DNA from: Streptomyces sp. NBC_01428
GTDB taxonomy: Bacteria > Actinomycetota > Actinomycetes > Streptomycetales > Streptomycetaceae
Direction of reading: 5' to 3'
Length of the DNA stretch: 64,000 nt
NCBI RefSeq assembly: GCF_036231965.1
Contig: NZ_CP109499.1
Coordinates: 2,108,001-2,172,000, forward strand
Both the position numbers and the translations under genes were made by a program. The notes under the pieces are model-generated. The model was not told the origin of the DNA. It ran no database searches and was given only the letters and a program-made list of their open reading frames with translations. Every line of letters begins with the position of its first letter. Positions within the stretch are counted from its first letter, which is position 1. Positions 32,288 through 41,044 of the stretch are shown piece by piece.

Positions 32288-34261
32288 TCACTTGGTCAGC
32301 TCCAGGGTGGGGACGTCCGGCGGGTTCAGGCCGAACACCTGCGCGTACAGGGAGAGTTCGGCCTCCAGGGCGCGGACCATCGTCTCGGCGCGCCGGAAGC
32401 CGTGGCCCTCGCCCTCGAAGGCGATGTAGGCGTGCGGGACCCGGCGGCCCTCCTCCGCCAGCCGGGCCAGGAAGCGCTCGCACTGCACGGGCGGGCAGAT
32501 GGCGTCGTCGAGTCCCTGGAGCAGCAGGAACGGGGCGGTGATCCGGTCGGCGTGCTCGGACGGCGACCGCTCGGCGTAGCGGCCGGGCACCTCGGCGATG
32601 GGCCCGACCAGCGACTCCAGGTACTGCGACTCGAAGTCGTGGGTCTCGCCGGAGGCCCAGCCGGTGAGGTCCAGGATCGGGTAGATGATCGTGCCGCAGG
32701 CGTACACGTCGGTGACGGCGAGGGAGGCGGCGGTCGTCCAGCCGCCCGCGCTGCCGCCTCGGATCGCGAGGCGCCGCCGGTCGGCGGTGCCCTCCGCCGC
32801 GAGCGCGAGCGCGACGGCCGCGCAGTCCTCGACGTCGACGACGCCCCACTGCTCGCGCAGCCGGTTGCGGTACTCGCGTCCGTAGCCCGTCGAACCGCCG
32901 TAGTTGACCTCGGCGACCCCGATGCCCCGGGAGGTGAAGTAGGCGATCTCCAGGTCCAGGACGAGGGGCGAGCGGCCGGTGGGGCCGCCGTGCACCCACA
33001 CGACGTACGGCGGCAGTTCGTCGCCGGGCGCGACGTGGCCGGGATGGTGCGGCGGGTAGACGTGCGCGTGGATCTCGCGTCCGGCGGGTCCGGTGAAGGA
33101 GCGGATCTGGGGCTCGGGGTAGTGCGCGGGGTCCACCGGGTCGTCGTGCGCGGCGCCGACCACCCGGGCCCGCCCGGTGCGCGCGTCCAGCTCGACGACC
33201 TCGTACGCGCTGCGGGGGCTCGCTCCGACGCCGACGATCCTGGTGCCCTGTGCGGCGAGGGTCGGGGCGAACTCCGTCCAGGGTCCGGCCGCGTCGACGA
33301 GCTCGCCGGTCTCCGGGTCGAGTATCCCGAGCGCGGTGGACCCCAGTCCGTGCACGACCGCGATCAGGCCGCTGTCCAGGGGGGCGAACCAGCGGTTCCC
33401 GACGCGCCAGAGCGATCCGCCGAACTCCTCCTCGCGCGGGCAGACGGCCACGCTCTCGCCGTCCGCGCCGAGTCGGTGGAGGTTCCACCAGCCGGTGCGG
33501 TCGCTGACGTACAGGAGGGTGCCGTCCGATGCCCACTCGGCCTGGACGACGGACTCCTCCGGGCCTCCCGCGACGGTGCACGGGCCGGACAGCGTGCCGC
33601 CCTCGGTGACGTCCGCGAGGATCACCTCGGTGCCGTCCCAGGGCATCCGGGGGTGGTCCCAGGCGAGCCACGCCGCCTGCCGGCCGTCGGGCGAGATCCG
33701 GGGTCCGGTCACGAACCGGTGCCGGCCGTCGGACAGTTCACGGACGGCGTCGCGGTCCCGCGCCGCCGAGCCGTCGAGCGGTACGGCGGCGAGGACCCGG
33801 CGCACGTCGCTCGGGCCGTCGCCGGTGAACTCCTCCAGGACGCACCACACCTCGTCCCGCTCCCCGCGGATCTGCGGGTCGACCCAGCGCAGTCCGCCGC
33901 CCACGTGCGAGACGGGCGTCAGCGGGATCGGTTCGGCGCCGGGTTCCCAGCGGTAGAGGCGCTGGTCGGAGAAGTCGACGAAGACGATCAGGGGCCCCTC
34001 GGCGCGCATGACGCCGGCCCAGGGGAGGCCGCCGTACTCGATGACGCGACTGCGCACGTTCCACGGTGCGGGCAGGACCGACTCCTGCCGGCCGTCCTCC
34101 GTCCGGCGCACCAGGGTGCGCCGCCCGCCCTCGGTGGGCCGGGGTTCGGTCCACCAGACCTCGGCGCCGACGAAGCCGGCGAACTCGGGGTGCCCGTCGT
34201 GCGCGGCGGCGAGCGTCGCGTCGATCGGCGAGGGCCAGGATCCGTAGGGCAAGGTCTGCAT
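32288..34261 (-). CDS. S9-family prolyl-oligopeptidase-like peptidase
   Basis: 657-aa serine peptidase with an N-terminal beta-propeller (about residues 1-390) that restricts entry and a C-terminal alpha/beta hydrolase domain. The catalytic Ser is in RGGSAGGWTT (about residue 503), the Asp in QGLDDAICPP (about 584) and the His in GEGHGFRRAE (about 620). YGGSTGYGREYRNRL is the family segment before the nucleophile. It is cytosolic, with no signal peptide. It acts on short peptides, as a dipeptidyl- or acylaminoacyl-peptidase. The ATG follows AGGGGGAC. It is nine bases from the stop of the upstream M20 gene, so it shares an operon with the M20 and M55 genes. Confidence 0.9.
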   Translation of the reverse strand: MQTLPYGSWPSPIDATLAAAHDGHPEFAGFVGAEVWWTEPRPTEGGRRTLVRRTEDGRQESVLPAPWNVRSRVIEYGGLPWAGVMRAEGPLIVFVDFSDQRLYRWEPGAEPIPLTPVSHVGGGLRWVDPQIRGERDEVWCVLEEFTGDGPSDVRRVLAAVPLDGSAARDRDAVRELSDGRHRFVTGPRISPDGRQAAWLAWDHPRMPWDGTEVILADVTEGGTLSGPCTVAGGPEESVVQAEWASDGTLLYVSDRTGWWNLHRLGADGESVAVCPREEEFGGSLWRVGNRWFAPLDSGLIAVVHGLGSTALGILDPETGELVDAAGPWTEFAPTLAAQGTRIVGVGASPRSAYEVVELDARTGRARVVGAAHDDPVDPAHYPEPQIRSFTGPAGREIHAHVYPPHHPGHVAPGDELPPYVVWVHGGPTGRSPLVLDLEIAYFTSRGIGVAEVNYGGSTGYGREYRNRLREQWGVVDVEDCAAVALALAAEGTADRRRLAIRGGSAGGWTTAASLAVTDVYACGTIIYPILDLTGWASGETHDFESQYLESLVGPIAEVPGRYAERSPSEHADRITAPFLLLQGLDDAICPPVQCERFLARLAEEGRRVPHAYIAFEGEGHGFRRAETMVRALEAELSLYAQVFGLNPPDVPTLELTK

Positions 34262-34270
34262 GTCGTCCCC

Positions 34271-35584
34271 CTAGGCCGTGCGCAGAAAGCGGTCGAGAAC
34301 GCGGACGCCGAAGTGGAGCGCCTCGACCGGCACCCGCTCGTCGACTCCGTGGAACAGGGCTTGGTAGTCGAAGCCCTCGGGCAGCTTCAACGGGGCGAAT
34401 CCGTAGCCGGTGATGCCGAGGCGGGAGAACTGCTTGGCGTCCGTGCCGCCGGACATGCAGTACGGCACGACATGGCCCTCGGGGGCGAACTCCTCGACGG
34501 CCGCCCGCATCCGCGCGTACGTCGGGGTGTCGAGGGGGGCCTGGAGCGCCACCTCGTGGTGCTCGAACTCCCACTCCACGTCGGGTCCGGTGAGCCGGTC
34601 CATGGTGGCGCGGAACTCGTCCTCGCCGCCGGGGAGATAGCGGCCGTCCACATGGGCGACGGCCTCTCCCGGAATCACGTTGATCTTGTAACCGGCGCTC
34701 AGCATCGTCGGGTTGGAGCTGTTGCGGACCGTCGGCTCGACGAGGGCCGCGGCCGGGCCGAGCTTCTGGAGCAGGTTGTCGACGCCGCTCGGGTCGCCCA
34801 GGTCCGGGTCCACGCCGTACACGGCGGCGAGTTCGGTCAGGGCGGCCCGGACGGTCGGGGTGAGGCGCAACGGCCACTCGTGGTCGCCGATGCGGGTGAC
34901 GGCGGCGGCGAGACGGGTCACCGCGTTGCTCCGGTTCACCTTGGAGCCGTGGCCGGCGCGGCCCCGCGCGGTGAGCCTGAGCCAGCCGGTGCCGCGCTCG
35001 CCCGCCGCGATCGGGTAGAGCTGCCGGCCGCTGCCGTCGTGGAAGGTGAAGGCCCCCGACTCGCTGATCCCCTCGGTGCAGCCCTCGAAGAGTCCCGGAT
35101 GCCGGTCGGCGAGGAAGCCCGAGCCGTCCTCGGCGCTCGCCTCCTCGTCCGCGGTGAAGGCGATGACGAGGTCGCGGCGGGGCCGTACTCCTTCGCGGGC
35201 CCAGGAGCGGAGGACGGCGAGGATCATCGCGTCCATGTTCTTCATGTCGACCGCGCCGCGCCCCCAGACGACGCCGTCGCGGACCTCACCGGAGAACGGG
35301 TGGACGGTCCAGTCCTCCGCCTGGGCGGGCACCACGTCCAGGTGACCGTGGACGAGGAGGGCGTCGGCGGTCGGGTCGGTGCCCGGCACGCGGGCGACGA
35401 CGTTGGTCCGCCCCTCGGTGCGCTCCAGGAGGGTGGGCTCCAGGCCTGCCTCGGCCAGGAGTGCCGCGGCGTACTCGGCGGCGGGGCGCTCGCGGCAGTC
35501 GCCGCCGCCCCGGTTGGTGGTGTCGATCCGGATGAGGTCGGAGGTGAACCGGACGACCTCGTCCAGTGCCTGCGCGTCAGCCAT
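34271..35584 (-). CDS. M20-family metallopeptidase
   Basis: 437-aa zinc peptidase of the M20/M25/M40 type. Metal and catalytic motifs are LLVHGHLDVVPA, GRGAVDMKNMDA, DEEASAEDGSG and, at the end, SGGTDAKQF with the last His ligand in FHGVDERVPVEAL. The dimerisation domain starts near GWLRLTARGRAGHGSKV. It probably hydrolyses dipeptides or N-acyl amino acids in the cytosol. The ATG at 35584 overlaps the end of the M55 gene by eight bases, indicating translational coupling. Confidence 0.9.
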   Translation of the reverse strand: MADAQALDEVVRFTSDLIRIDTTNRGGGDCRERPAAEYAAALLAEAGLEPTLLERTEGRTNVVARVPGTDPTADALLVHGHLDVVPAQAEDWTVHPFSGEVRDGVVWGRGAVDMKNMDAMILAVLRSWAREGVRPRRDLVIAFTADEEASAEDGSGFLADRHPGLFEGCTEGISESGAFTFHDGSGRQLYPIAAGERGTGWLRLTARGRAGHGSKVNRSNAVTRLAAAVTRIGDHEWPLRLTPTVRAALTELAAVYGVDPDLGDPSGVDNLLQKLGPAAALVEPTVRNSSNPTMLSAGYKINVIPGEAVAHVDGRYLPGGEDEFRATMDRLTGPDVEWEFEHHEVALQAPLDTPTYARMRAAVEEFAPEGHVVPYCMSGGTDAKQFSRLGITGYGFAPLKLPEGFDYQALFHGVDERVPVEALHFGVRVLDRFLRTA

Positions 35585-36410
35585 ACTGCTCCTCCACCGC
35601 GGCCGAGACGATCGTGGTGACCGCCTTGAACGTCCGGATCCCCTCGTACATGGTGGCGCTGGTGTAGGCGATCTTCCGCTCACCGGTGCGGTCCACCCCG
35701 GGCACGACGGTGGCGGCCATCGCCAGGTGTTCGGCGTCGAACTCCAGGGCGACGGTGAACGGTCCCGCGGCGACGGGCTCGTGCCGCACGGCGAGCGCCG
35801 CGGCCTCCTTGGCGGCCGCCCGGATGTCGGCGGCGGTCCTGGCGGGGGTGCGGCACACGGCCGCGTACCGCGACACGTGGTCCTTCACGGCGACCTTCAG
35901 GGCACCCGGCGCGTACCCGAGGGCGTCCTCGCACGCCACGTCGTCGCCGGTGACCAGCACCACCGGCACGCCGTACTCGGCGACCACGCGTGCGTTCAGC
36001 AGGCCCTCGCTCGCGCGCACCCCGTCGACCCACACGCCGGTGATCGAGTTCGCGAGGTAGGTGTGGGCGAGGACGCCCTCCATGCCGGCGCCGGCGTGAT
36101 AGCCGACGAACGCGATGCCGTCCACGTCGTCGTGCTGCACGCCCTCGACCATGGACAGCGACTTGTGCCGGCCGGTGAGCATCTCGGCTCTTTCGTCGAG
36201 CCGCTCCAGCAGGAGGTTGCGCATGGTCCAGTGGGCCTCGTTGATCAGCACCTCGTCGGCGCCGCCGTCGAAGAAGCCGAGCACCGCGGCGTTCACGTCC
36301 GAGGTGAACATCGCGCGGCAGCGCTCCCACTGTGGGGTGCCCGGCAGCACGTCGGCCGGCCAGGTCACACCGGTGGCGCCTTCCATGTCGGCGCTGATGA
36401 GGATCTTCAT
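35577..36410 (-). CDS. dppA: M55-family D-aminopeptidase (DppA)
   Basis: 277-aa zinc aminopeptidase of the DppA family, which removes N-terminal D-amino acids such as D-Ala from short peptides and forms a decameric ring. The start ILISADMEGATGV contains the DxEG zinc ligands. Further conserved parts are INEAHWTMRNLL, GYHAGAG and VLVTGDD. The gene opens the M55-M20-S9 operon. TACGGT is found seven bases before the ATG and there is no ribosome binding site, pointing to a leaderless transcript. In Bacillus DppA is linked to dipeptide use; here it may serve muropeptide salvage together with the S66 enzyme. Confidence 0.9.
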   Translation of the reverse strand: MKILISADMEGATGVTWPADVLPGTPQWERCRAMFTSDVNAAVLGFFDGGADEVLINEAHWTMRNLLLERLDERAEMLTGRHKSLSMVEGVQHDDVDGIAFVGYHAGAGMEGVLAHTYLANSITGVWVDGVRASEGLLNARVVAEYGVPVVLVTGDDVACEDALGYAPGALKVAVKDHVSRYAAVCRTPARTAADIRAAAKEAAALAVRHEPVAAGPFTVALEFDAEHLAMAATVVPGVDRTGERKIAYTSATMYEGIRTFKAVTTIVSAAVEEQYG

Positions 36411-36417
36411 GCCGGAA

Positions 36418-36423
36418 ACCGTA
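36418..36423 (-). promoter_or_regulatory. Likely -10 box of a leaderless transcript (M55 operon)
   Basis: TACGGT on the minus strand, seven bases before the ATG at 36410. Confidence 0.45.
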
Positions 36424-36451
36424 CGCGCTTGTGCCCGGGCCCGGCAGAGCC

Positions 36452-36460
36452 TGTGGACAA
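36452..36460 (-). promoter_or_regulatory. Single perfect DnaA box
   Basis: TTGTCCACA on the minus strand, matching the preferred Streptomyces DnaA box. It lies about 40 bases upstream of the M55 gene in an intergenic region. No second box or dnaA/dnaN gene is nearby, so it is not an origin. Confidence 0.5.
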
Positions 36461-36613
36461 CTCTCACCGGTCCAGACCACTGGCGTCACTCGGTACGCCC
36501 CGCCATCAGCTCTTTCGACATGGTCCGCGGCGCGGCTCCTCCGTCGCGCGGGCGGCGGAGGGAGCCCTGCCGTACGGTCGAACGCACCCGTCGGGGAGCG
36601 CGTTCCTGCCGGG

Positions 36614-39004
36614 TCAGTCCTCGTGCCCCAGTTGCAGGTCCCGTTCCGTGCGGCCTCCGCCGGCGACCTGGAGCACGGTGGCCACGGGCGGGTAGCCGGC
36701 CGCGATGACGGTGTACTCGCCGGACGCCAGGTCGACGAACCGGAACGTGCCGTCGGGTCCGGTGGTGAGGGTGTCCACCACGTTGCCCGCGGCGTCCAGG
36801 AGGGTCACACGCGCGTCCTCGACGGGGCGTCCGCCGCCCGCCCGGACGGTGCCGCGCAGCACGGCGCCGCCCGCGAGTTCGACGTCCTGGCGGGTCTCGC
36901 GCGCGGCCTGGACGGTCACGGGGAGGGCGGCGGGGCGGAACGCGGGCGCGCTGGAGGCCAGGGTGTACTCGCCGGCCACCAGTTCGGTGATCACGTACCC
37001 GCCCTCGCGTCCGCTGCGGGTGGTGGCGACGACCTCGCCGTGCACGTTGGTGAGGGTGACGGTGGCCTCCCGCACCGGGGTGCCGTCCGCGGTCAGCACG
37101 CTGCCGGCGAGACGGCCGGCGCCGCCGAGCACGACGTCGAGTTCGACGGGTCGTTCGCCGACGGTCACGGAGACGGCCTGCGGCTGGTGTCCACCGGCCG
37201 CGGCGATCAGCACGTACGATCCCGCGCCGGGTGTGGACAGCGCGTACCGCCCGTCCTCGCCGCTGGCGCCCCGCCCGATCTGCTGTCCCCCGACGTCGAT
37301 GAGGGTGAGGGCGGCCCGGGGGACGACCGTGCCGTCGGAGTGCTGCACCGTGCCACAGACGGGGATCCCGGCGGCGTGTCCCGAACGGGCCGGCGGGATG
37401 GGGGTGTTCACCTGCGCGGACTCCGGCTCGGCGGTGGGGGCGTTGTGGGACACCAGCGGTTTCTCCTTGAGGAAGAAGGCGATGACCAGTCCGAGGACGA
37501 GGACCGGCACGAGGTAGAGGAAGATCCGCGGCATGGCGTCCGCGTACGCGCCGATGTACTGGTCGCGCAGGGCGGCGGGCATCGCGTGGACGAGCTGCGG
37601 GGTGATGGACTCGGCCTCCCCGGCGGGGGCGCCGGCGCGCGCGGGGAGGCGTTCGGCGAGGGCGTCTGCCAGCCGGTTGGCGAACAGGGTGCCGAAGATG
37701 GCGGCGCCGACGCTGCCGCCGATCTGCCGGAAGTAGTTGTTGGCGCTGGTCGCGGTGCCGAGGTCGGCCGGGCGCACGGAGTTCTGCACGGCGAGCACCA
37801 GGACCGGCATCACCATGCCGATGCCGGCGCCGAGGACCGCCATCCAGAGGCTGTAGTGCAGCCGGGGGGTGTCGACCTCGAGGTGCGAGAGCAGCCACAT
37901 GCCGACGACGGAGAGGGCGCCGCCGAGGATGGGGAAGAGCTTGTAGCGGCCGGTGCGGCTGATGAGCTGGCCGGAGACGATGGAGGCGCCGACGATGCCG
38001 CCCATCATGGGCAGCATCAGCAGTCCGGACTCGGTGGCGCTGGCGCCGTCGACCATCTGCAGGAAGGTCGGCAGGTAGCTGGCGGCGCCGAAGAGGGCGA
38101 CCCCGACGACCAGGCCGACGAGCGCGGTGACGTTGAAGACGCTGTCCTTGAACAGCCTCAGCGGGATGAGGGGTTCGACGGCGAAGCGTTCGACGACGAG
38201 GAACAGCGCGGTCGCGGCGAGGGCGCCGGCGGCGAGCCCGAGGATGGCGCGCGAGCCCCAGGCGTACTCGGTGCCGCCCCAACTGGTCAGCAGGACGAGG
38301 CAGGTGGACGCGGCGGCGAGAAGGAGGATGCCGAGGACGTCGACGCGCCCGCGGACGGACGGTTTCGGCAGCTTGAGCACGACGGTGACGACCGCGAGGG
38401 TGAGCAGACCGAAGGGCACGTTGATGTAGAAGCACCAGCGCCAGGAGAGGTGGTCCGTGAAGTAGCCGCCGAGCAGCGGGCCCGCGACCGACGCGAGCCC
38501 GAACGCGGCGCCGATCAGACCCATGTAGCGGCCGCGCTGCCGGGGCGGCACGATGTCCGCGATGATCGCCTGCACACCGATCATCAGGCCGCCGGCGCCG
38601 GTGCCCTGGACCGCGCGGAAGGCGATGAGCTGGTCCATGGTCTGCGCCCGGCCGGCGAGCGCCGAGCCGATCACGAAGACGACGATGGCGAACTGGAAGA
38701 CGCCCTTGCGGCCGAAGAGGTCGCCGAGCTTGCCGTAGACCGGGAGTCCGACGGTGGAGGTGAGCAGGTAGGCGGTGATCGCCCAGGACATCTTGTCCAG
38801 GCCGTGCAGCTCCCCGACGATCCTCGGGAGCGCGGTGGCGACGATCATCTGCTCCAGGGCGGCGAGGAGCAGCGCCAGCATGAGCCCGCAGAAGACCAAC
38901 CGCACCTGGCGCGGGGCGAGTCCGGCGGGCTCGACGGCCGGCGGCGCGACCTCCGGCGGGGGTGCGACGACCGGTTCGTCCTGCACCAGAGTGATCCCGC
39001 CCAC
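36614..39004 (-). CDS. MFS exporter (DHA2 type) fused to three carboxypeptidase-regulatory-like domains
   Basis: 796-aa membrane protein. Residues 40-520 form a 14-helix drug:H+ antiporter with MFS motif [12 protein letters not shown], motif C-like [16 protein letters not shown] and the [12 protein letters not shown] segment of the EmrB/QacA group. Residues 545-790 carry three consecutive domains of about 80 residues like CarboxypepD_reg/SpaA repeats. Each has a G-x-V start and a GxY/F strand ([33 protein letters not shown]). The GTG at 39004 follows GAGGGGAG. The role of the tail is unknown; it could be a periplasm-side adhesion or interaction arm. An imperfect inverted repeat lies just upstream. 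Confidence 0.88.
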   Translation of the reverse strand: MGGITLVQDEPVVAPPPEVAPPAVEPAGLAPRQVRLVFCGLMLALLLAALEQMIVATALPRIVGELHGLDKMSWAITAYLLTSTVGLPVYGKLGDLFGRKGVFQFAIVVFVIGSALAGRAQTMDQLIAFRAVQGTGAGGLMIGVQAIIADIVPPRQRGRYMGLIGAAFGLASVAGPLLGGYFTDHLSWRWCFYINVPFGLLTLAVVTVVLKLPKPSVRGRVDVLGILLLAAASTCLVLLTSWGGTEYAWGSRAILGLAAGALAATALFLVVERFAVEPLIPLRLFKDSVFNVTALVGLVVGVALFGAASYLPTFLQMVDGASATESGLLMLPMMGGIVGASIVSGQLISRTGRYKLFPILGGALSVVGMWLLSHLEVDTPRLHYSLWMAVLGAGIGMVMPVLVLAVQNSVRPADLGTATSANNYFRQIGGSVGAAIFGTLFANRLADALAERLPARAGAPAGEAESITPQLVHAMPAALRDQYIGAYADAMPRIFLYLVPVLVLGLVIAFFLKEKPLVSHNAPTAEPESAQVNTPIPPARSGHAAGIPVCGTVQHSDGTVVPRAALTLIDVGGQQIGRGASGEDGRYALSTPGAGSYVLIAAAGGHQPQAVSVTVGERPVELDVVLGGAGRLAGSVLTADGTPVREATVTLTNVHGEVVATTRSGREGGYVITELVAGEYTLASSAPAFRPAALPVTVQAARETRQDVELAGGAVLRGTVRAGGGRPVEDARVTLLDAAGNVVDTLTTGPDGTFRFVDLASGEYTVIAAGYPPVATVLQVAGGGRTERDLQLGHED

Positions 39005-39035
39005 GTACCGCTCCCCTCGTCGCACCCACGCACAA

Positions 39036-39054
39036 TTGCCGCTTATGGCGACAA
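39036..39054 (-). promoter_or_regulatory. Candidate operator of the MFS gene
   Basis: TTGCCGC-N5-GCGACAA, arms matching at six of seven positions, about 32 bases upstream of the GTG at 39004. The position fits a local repressor (MarR/TetR type), though no regulator gene adjoins it. Confidence 0.4.
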
Positions 39055-39196
39055 CTGCGAGCAAGCGCGACGAGTTACGGCACGAACGCCGGCGGACGGG
39101 AGATCCACTCGAACCGGTGAGAGAGCAACACGCCCTCGGGCGGCCCCTCTTGACGGTGGCGAGCCCCGCCGGGGGGTTACCGCCGCGTCGCCGGCG

Positions 39197-39640
39197 TCAC
39201 TTCTCGGCGTGGGCGGCGAGGTTGGCGAGCTCCGCGTCGTAGATGCGGGCGAGGCCCTTGGGCGCGAAGGTCCGCTCGAAGAAGCCCCCGATGCCGCCCG
39301 CGCCGTTCCAGACGCTGGTCACCACGACACGCGACGCCCCCTCACCGGCCGGGGTCACCCGCCAGGTGGTCACCATGGAGGAATTGCGGTCCTTCTCGAC
39401 GAGTTCGCCGTCGGTGGGCTCGGTCACCTCGAGGAGGCAGTCCCGGACGCGCTTGCTGGTGGCCTGGAGCTTCCAGTGCACGAGGGTGCCCTCGCCGTCG
39501 CCGCCCTCGCGGACCTCGTACTCGCTGAAGTGCTCGGGCAGCAGCTTCTGCCGCGTGCCGCTGTAGTCGGCCAGGGCGTCGAACACCGCCTCCGCGTCCG
39601 CCGCGATGACCCGCTCCGTCGTCGCCTCGACCTGCGCCAT
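39197..39640 (-). CDS. SRPBCC-family protein
   Basis: 147-aa START/polyketide-cyclase-like fold that forms a hydrophobic ligand cavity. It opens with VEATTERVIAADAEAVFDALADYS and continues with VHWKLQATSKRVRDCLLEVTEP. The ending helix FFERTFAPKGLARIYDAELANLAAHA is characteristic. The ligand is unknown. The ATG follows GGAGGAAG. It is divergent from the radical SAM gene, so the two share a 180-base control region that contains the LexA box. Confidence 0.85.
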   Translation of the reverse strand: MAQVEATTERVIAADAEAVFDALADYSGTRQKLLPEHFSEYEVREGGDGEGTLVHWKLQATSKRVRDCLLEVTEPTDGELVEKDRNSSMVTTWRVTPAGEGASRVVVTSVWNGAGGIGGFFERTFAPKGLARIYDAELANLAAHAEK

Positions 39641-39777
39641 GGCACTTCCTCCAGCAGTTGGTTCCTCGGGTGTGCGGTCAGCCAACCACCCGGCGGCCCG
39701 GGCGCCCAAATCGGGGTGCCCGCGGGCTACGGGCCGGGCCGGCCGGGCTTCCGGGAAACACGGTCGCACGATCAAGG

Positions 39778-39789
39778 GAACATGTGTTC
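39778..39789 (+). promoter_or_regulatory. LexA (SOS) box
   Basis: GAACATGTGTTC is a perfect GAAC-N4-GTTC palindrome, the core of actinobacterial LexA sites. It directly abuts TATTCT (39790-39795), a likely -10 hexamer, so LexA binding would block the radical SAM promoter. Confidence 0.7.
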
Positions 39790-39821
39790 TATTCTGTGGT
39801 CAGTGCTACCGAGGAGGCGTC

Positions 39822-40862
39822 ATGCGCTGGGAGAACCTGACCGTGGACCCCGCCGGGGACCCCGCCCGGGACGCCGCGCTGTTCGGCGCGGACCGGGTGA
39901 CGACACGAACGTTCGACACCCCCGAGTTCCGGGGGATCACCTTCCACGAGATCCGGGCGCGCTCGATCGTGAACCGGGTGCCGGGGGCGTCCCGGATGCC
40001 GTTCGAGTGGACCGTCAATCCGTACCGGGGCTGCACGCACGCGTGCGTCTACTGTTTCGCGCGCAAGACGCACAGCTATCTGGACCTCGACACCGGCCTC
40101 GGCTTCGACTCGCAGATCGTGGTCAAGGTCAACGCTCCGGAGCTGCTGCGCCGCCAGCTCGCCTCGCACCGCTGGCACGGCGAGCACATCGCGATGGGCA
40201 CCAACGTCGACTGCTACCAGCGCGCCGAGGGCCGGTACCGGCTGATGCCAGGCATCATCGCGGCCCTGCGCGACCACGCGAACCCCTTCTCCATCCTGAC
40301 CAAGGGCACGCTCATCCTGCGCGACCTGGACCTGCTGAGGCAGGCGGCCGAGGTGACCGACGTCGGGATCTCGGTGTCCGTGGGGTTCACCGACGCCGAG
40401 CTGTGGCGCACCGTCGAGCCGGGCACGCCGGCCCCGGAGCGCCGTCTGGACGTCGTCCGCACCCTCACGGACCACGGCATCGACTGCGGCGTCCTGATGG
40501 CGCCCGTGATCCCGTTCCTCGGCGACCATCCCGCCCAACTGCGCGCCACCGTACGGGCGATCGCGGCCTCGGGGGCGACCTCGGTGACCCCGCTGGTGCT
40601 GCATCTGCGGCCCGGCGCCCGCGAGTGGTTCATGGCCTGGCTCGGGCACCACCACCCGCATCTCGTACCGCGCTACGAGCGGCTGTACGCGGAGGGCGCC
40701 TACGCCCCGAAGTGGTACCAGCGCCGGATCACCCGCCAGGTCCACGAGCTGGCCGAGGAGTACGGCATCGGTCCCACGCGCGCGGGGATGCCGCGCCGGA
40801 TCACCGCCCCCGAGCCACAGGCCCCGGCGGCCCCGGAGCCCACCCAGCTCACGCTTCTCTGA
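39822..40862 (+). CDS. Radical SAM protein, Rv2578c family
   Basis: 346-aa radical S-adenosylmethionine enzyme. The 4Fe-4S cluster motif CTHACVYC (CxxxCxxC) is at about residues 71-78, preceded by NPYRGCTH. SAM-site segments are AMGTNVDCYQ and FSILTKGTLILRD. The family is related to spore photoproduct lyase-like proteins and is known in mycobacteria as Rv2578c, which I recall as an SOS-induced gene. The perfect LexA box over its promoter supports a DNA-damage role here. The ATG follows GAGGAGG. The C-terminal 25 residues are Pro/Ala-rich. The reaction is not known. Confidence 0.9.
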   Translation: MRWENLTVDPAGDPARDAALFGADRVTTRTFDTPEFRGITFHEIRARSIVNRVPGASRMPFEWTVNPYRGCTHACVYCFARKTHSYLDLDTGLGFDSQIVVKVNAPELLRRQLASHRWHGEHIAMGTNVDCYQRAEGRYRLMPGIIAALRDHANPFSILTKGTLILRDLDLLRQAAEVTDVGISVSVGFTDAELWRTVEPGTPAPERRLDVVRTLTDHGIDCGVLMAPVIPFLGDHPAQLRATVRAIAASGATSVTPLVLHLRPGAREWFMAWLGHHHPHLVPRYERLYAEGAYAPKWYQRRITRQVHELAEEYGIGPTRAGMPRRITAPEPQAPAAPEPTQLTLL

Positions 40863-41044
40863 CACTCCCTCAGGACACCTGGCCGGAAAGGGCCGAAGGG
40901 TGGCCCGCGGCGGCATCCGAGCGCATCGGGCGGACCAATCGGGTCGAGTCTCGCCGGAACGCGTTCGTCCGGGGCCCGGCTCCGGGACGATACGGCGAAG
41001 GCCGTGGCGTGCACGGCTCGAAATCCTCCGTCCTGGGAGGCCTT

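Noticed and set aside
31926..32429. Plus-strand open frame of 167 codons across the minisatellite, and similar minus-strand frames
   Set aside because: The openness follows from the 15-bp repeat length and high GC. There is no ribosome binding site, no domain, and composition is only alanine, arginine and valine repeats.
39045..39242. Small plus-strand ORF of 65 codons containing a TTA codon
   Set aside because: No ribosome binding site, overlaps the 3' end of the SRPBCC gene, and has no recognisable family. A bldA-dependent gene cannot be supported.
36431..41044. Very long plus-strand open frame running into the secreted hydrolase
   Set aside because: It is antisense to the MFS gene and open only because of high GC. 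The hydrolase starts at the GTG with GGAGG and a signal peptide.
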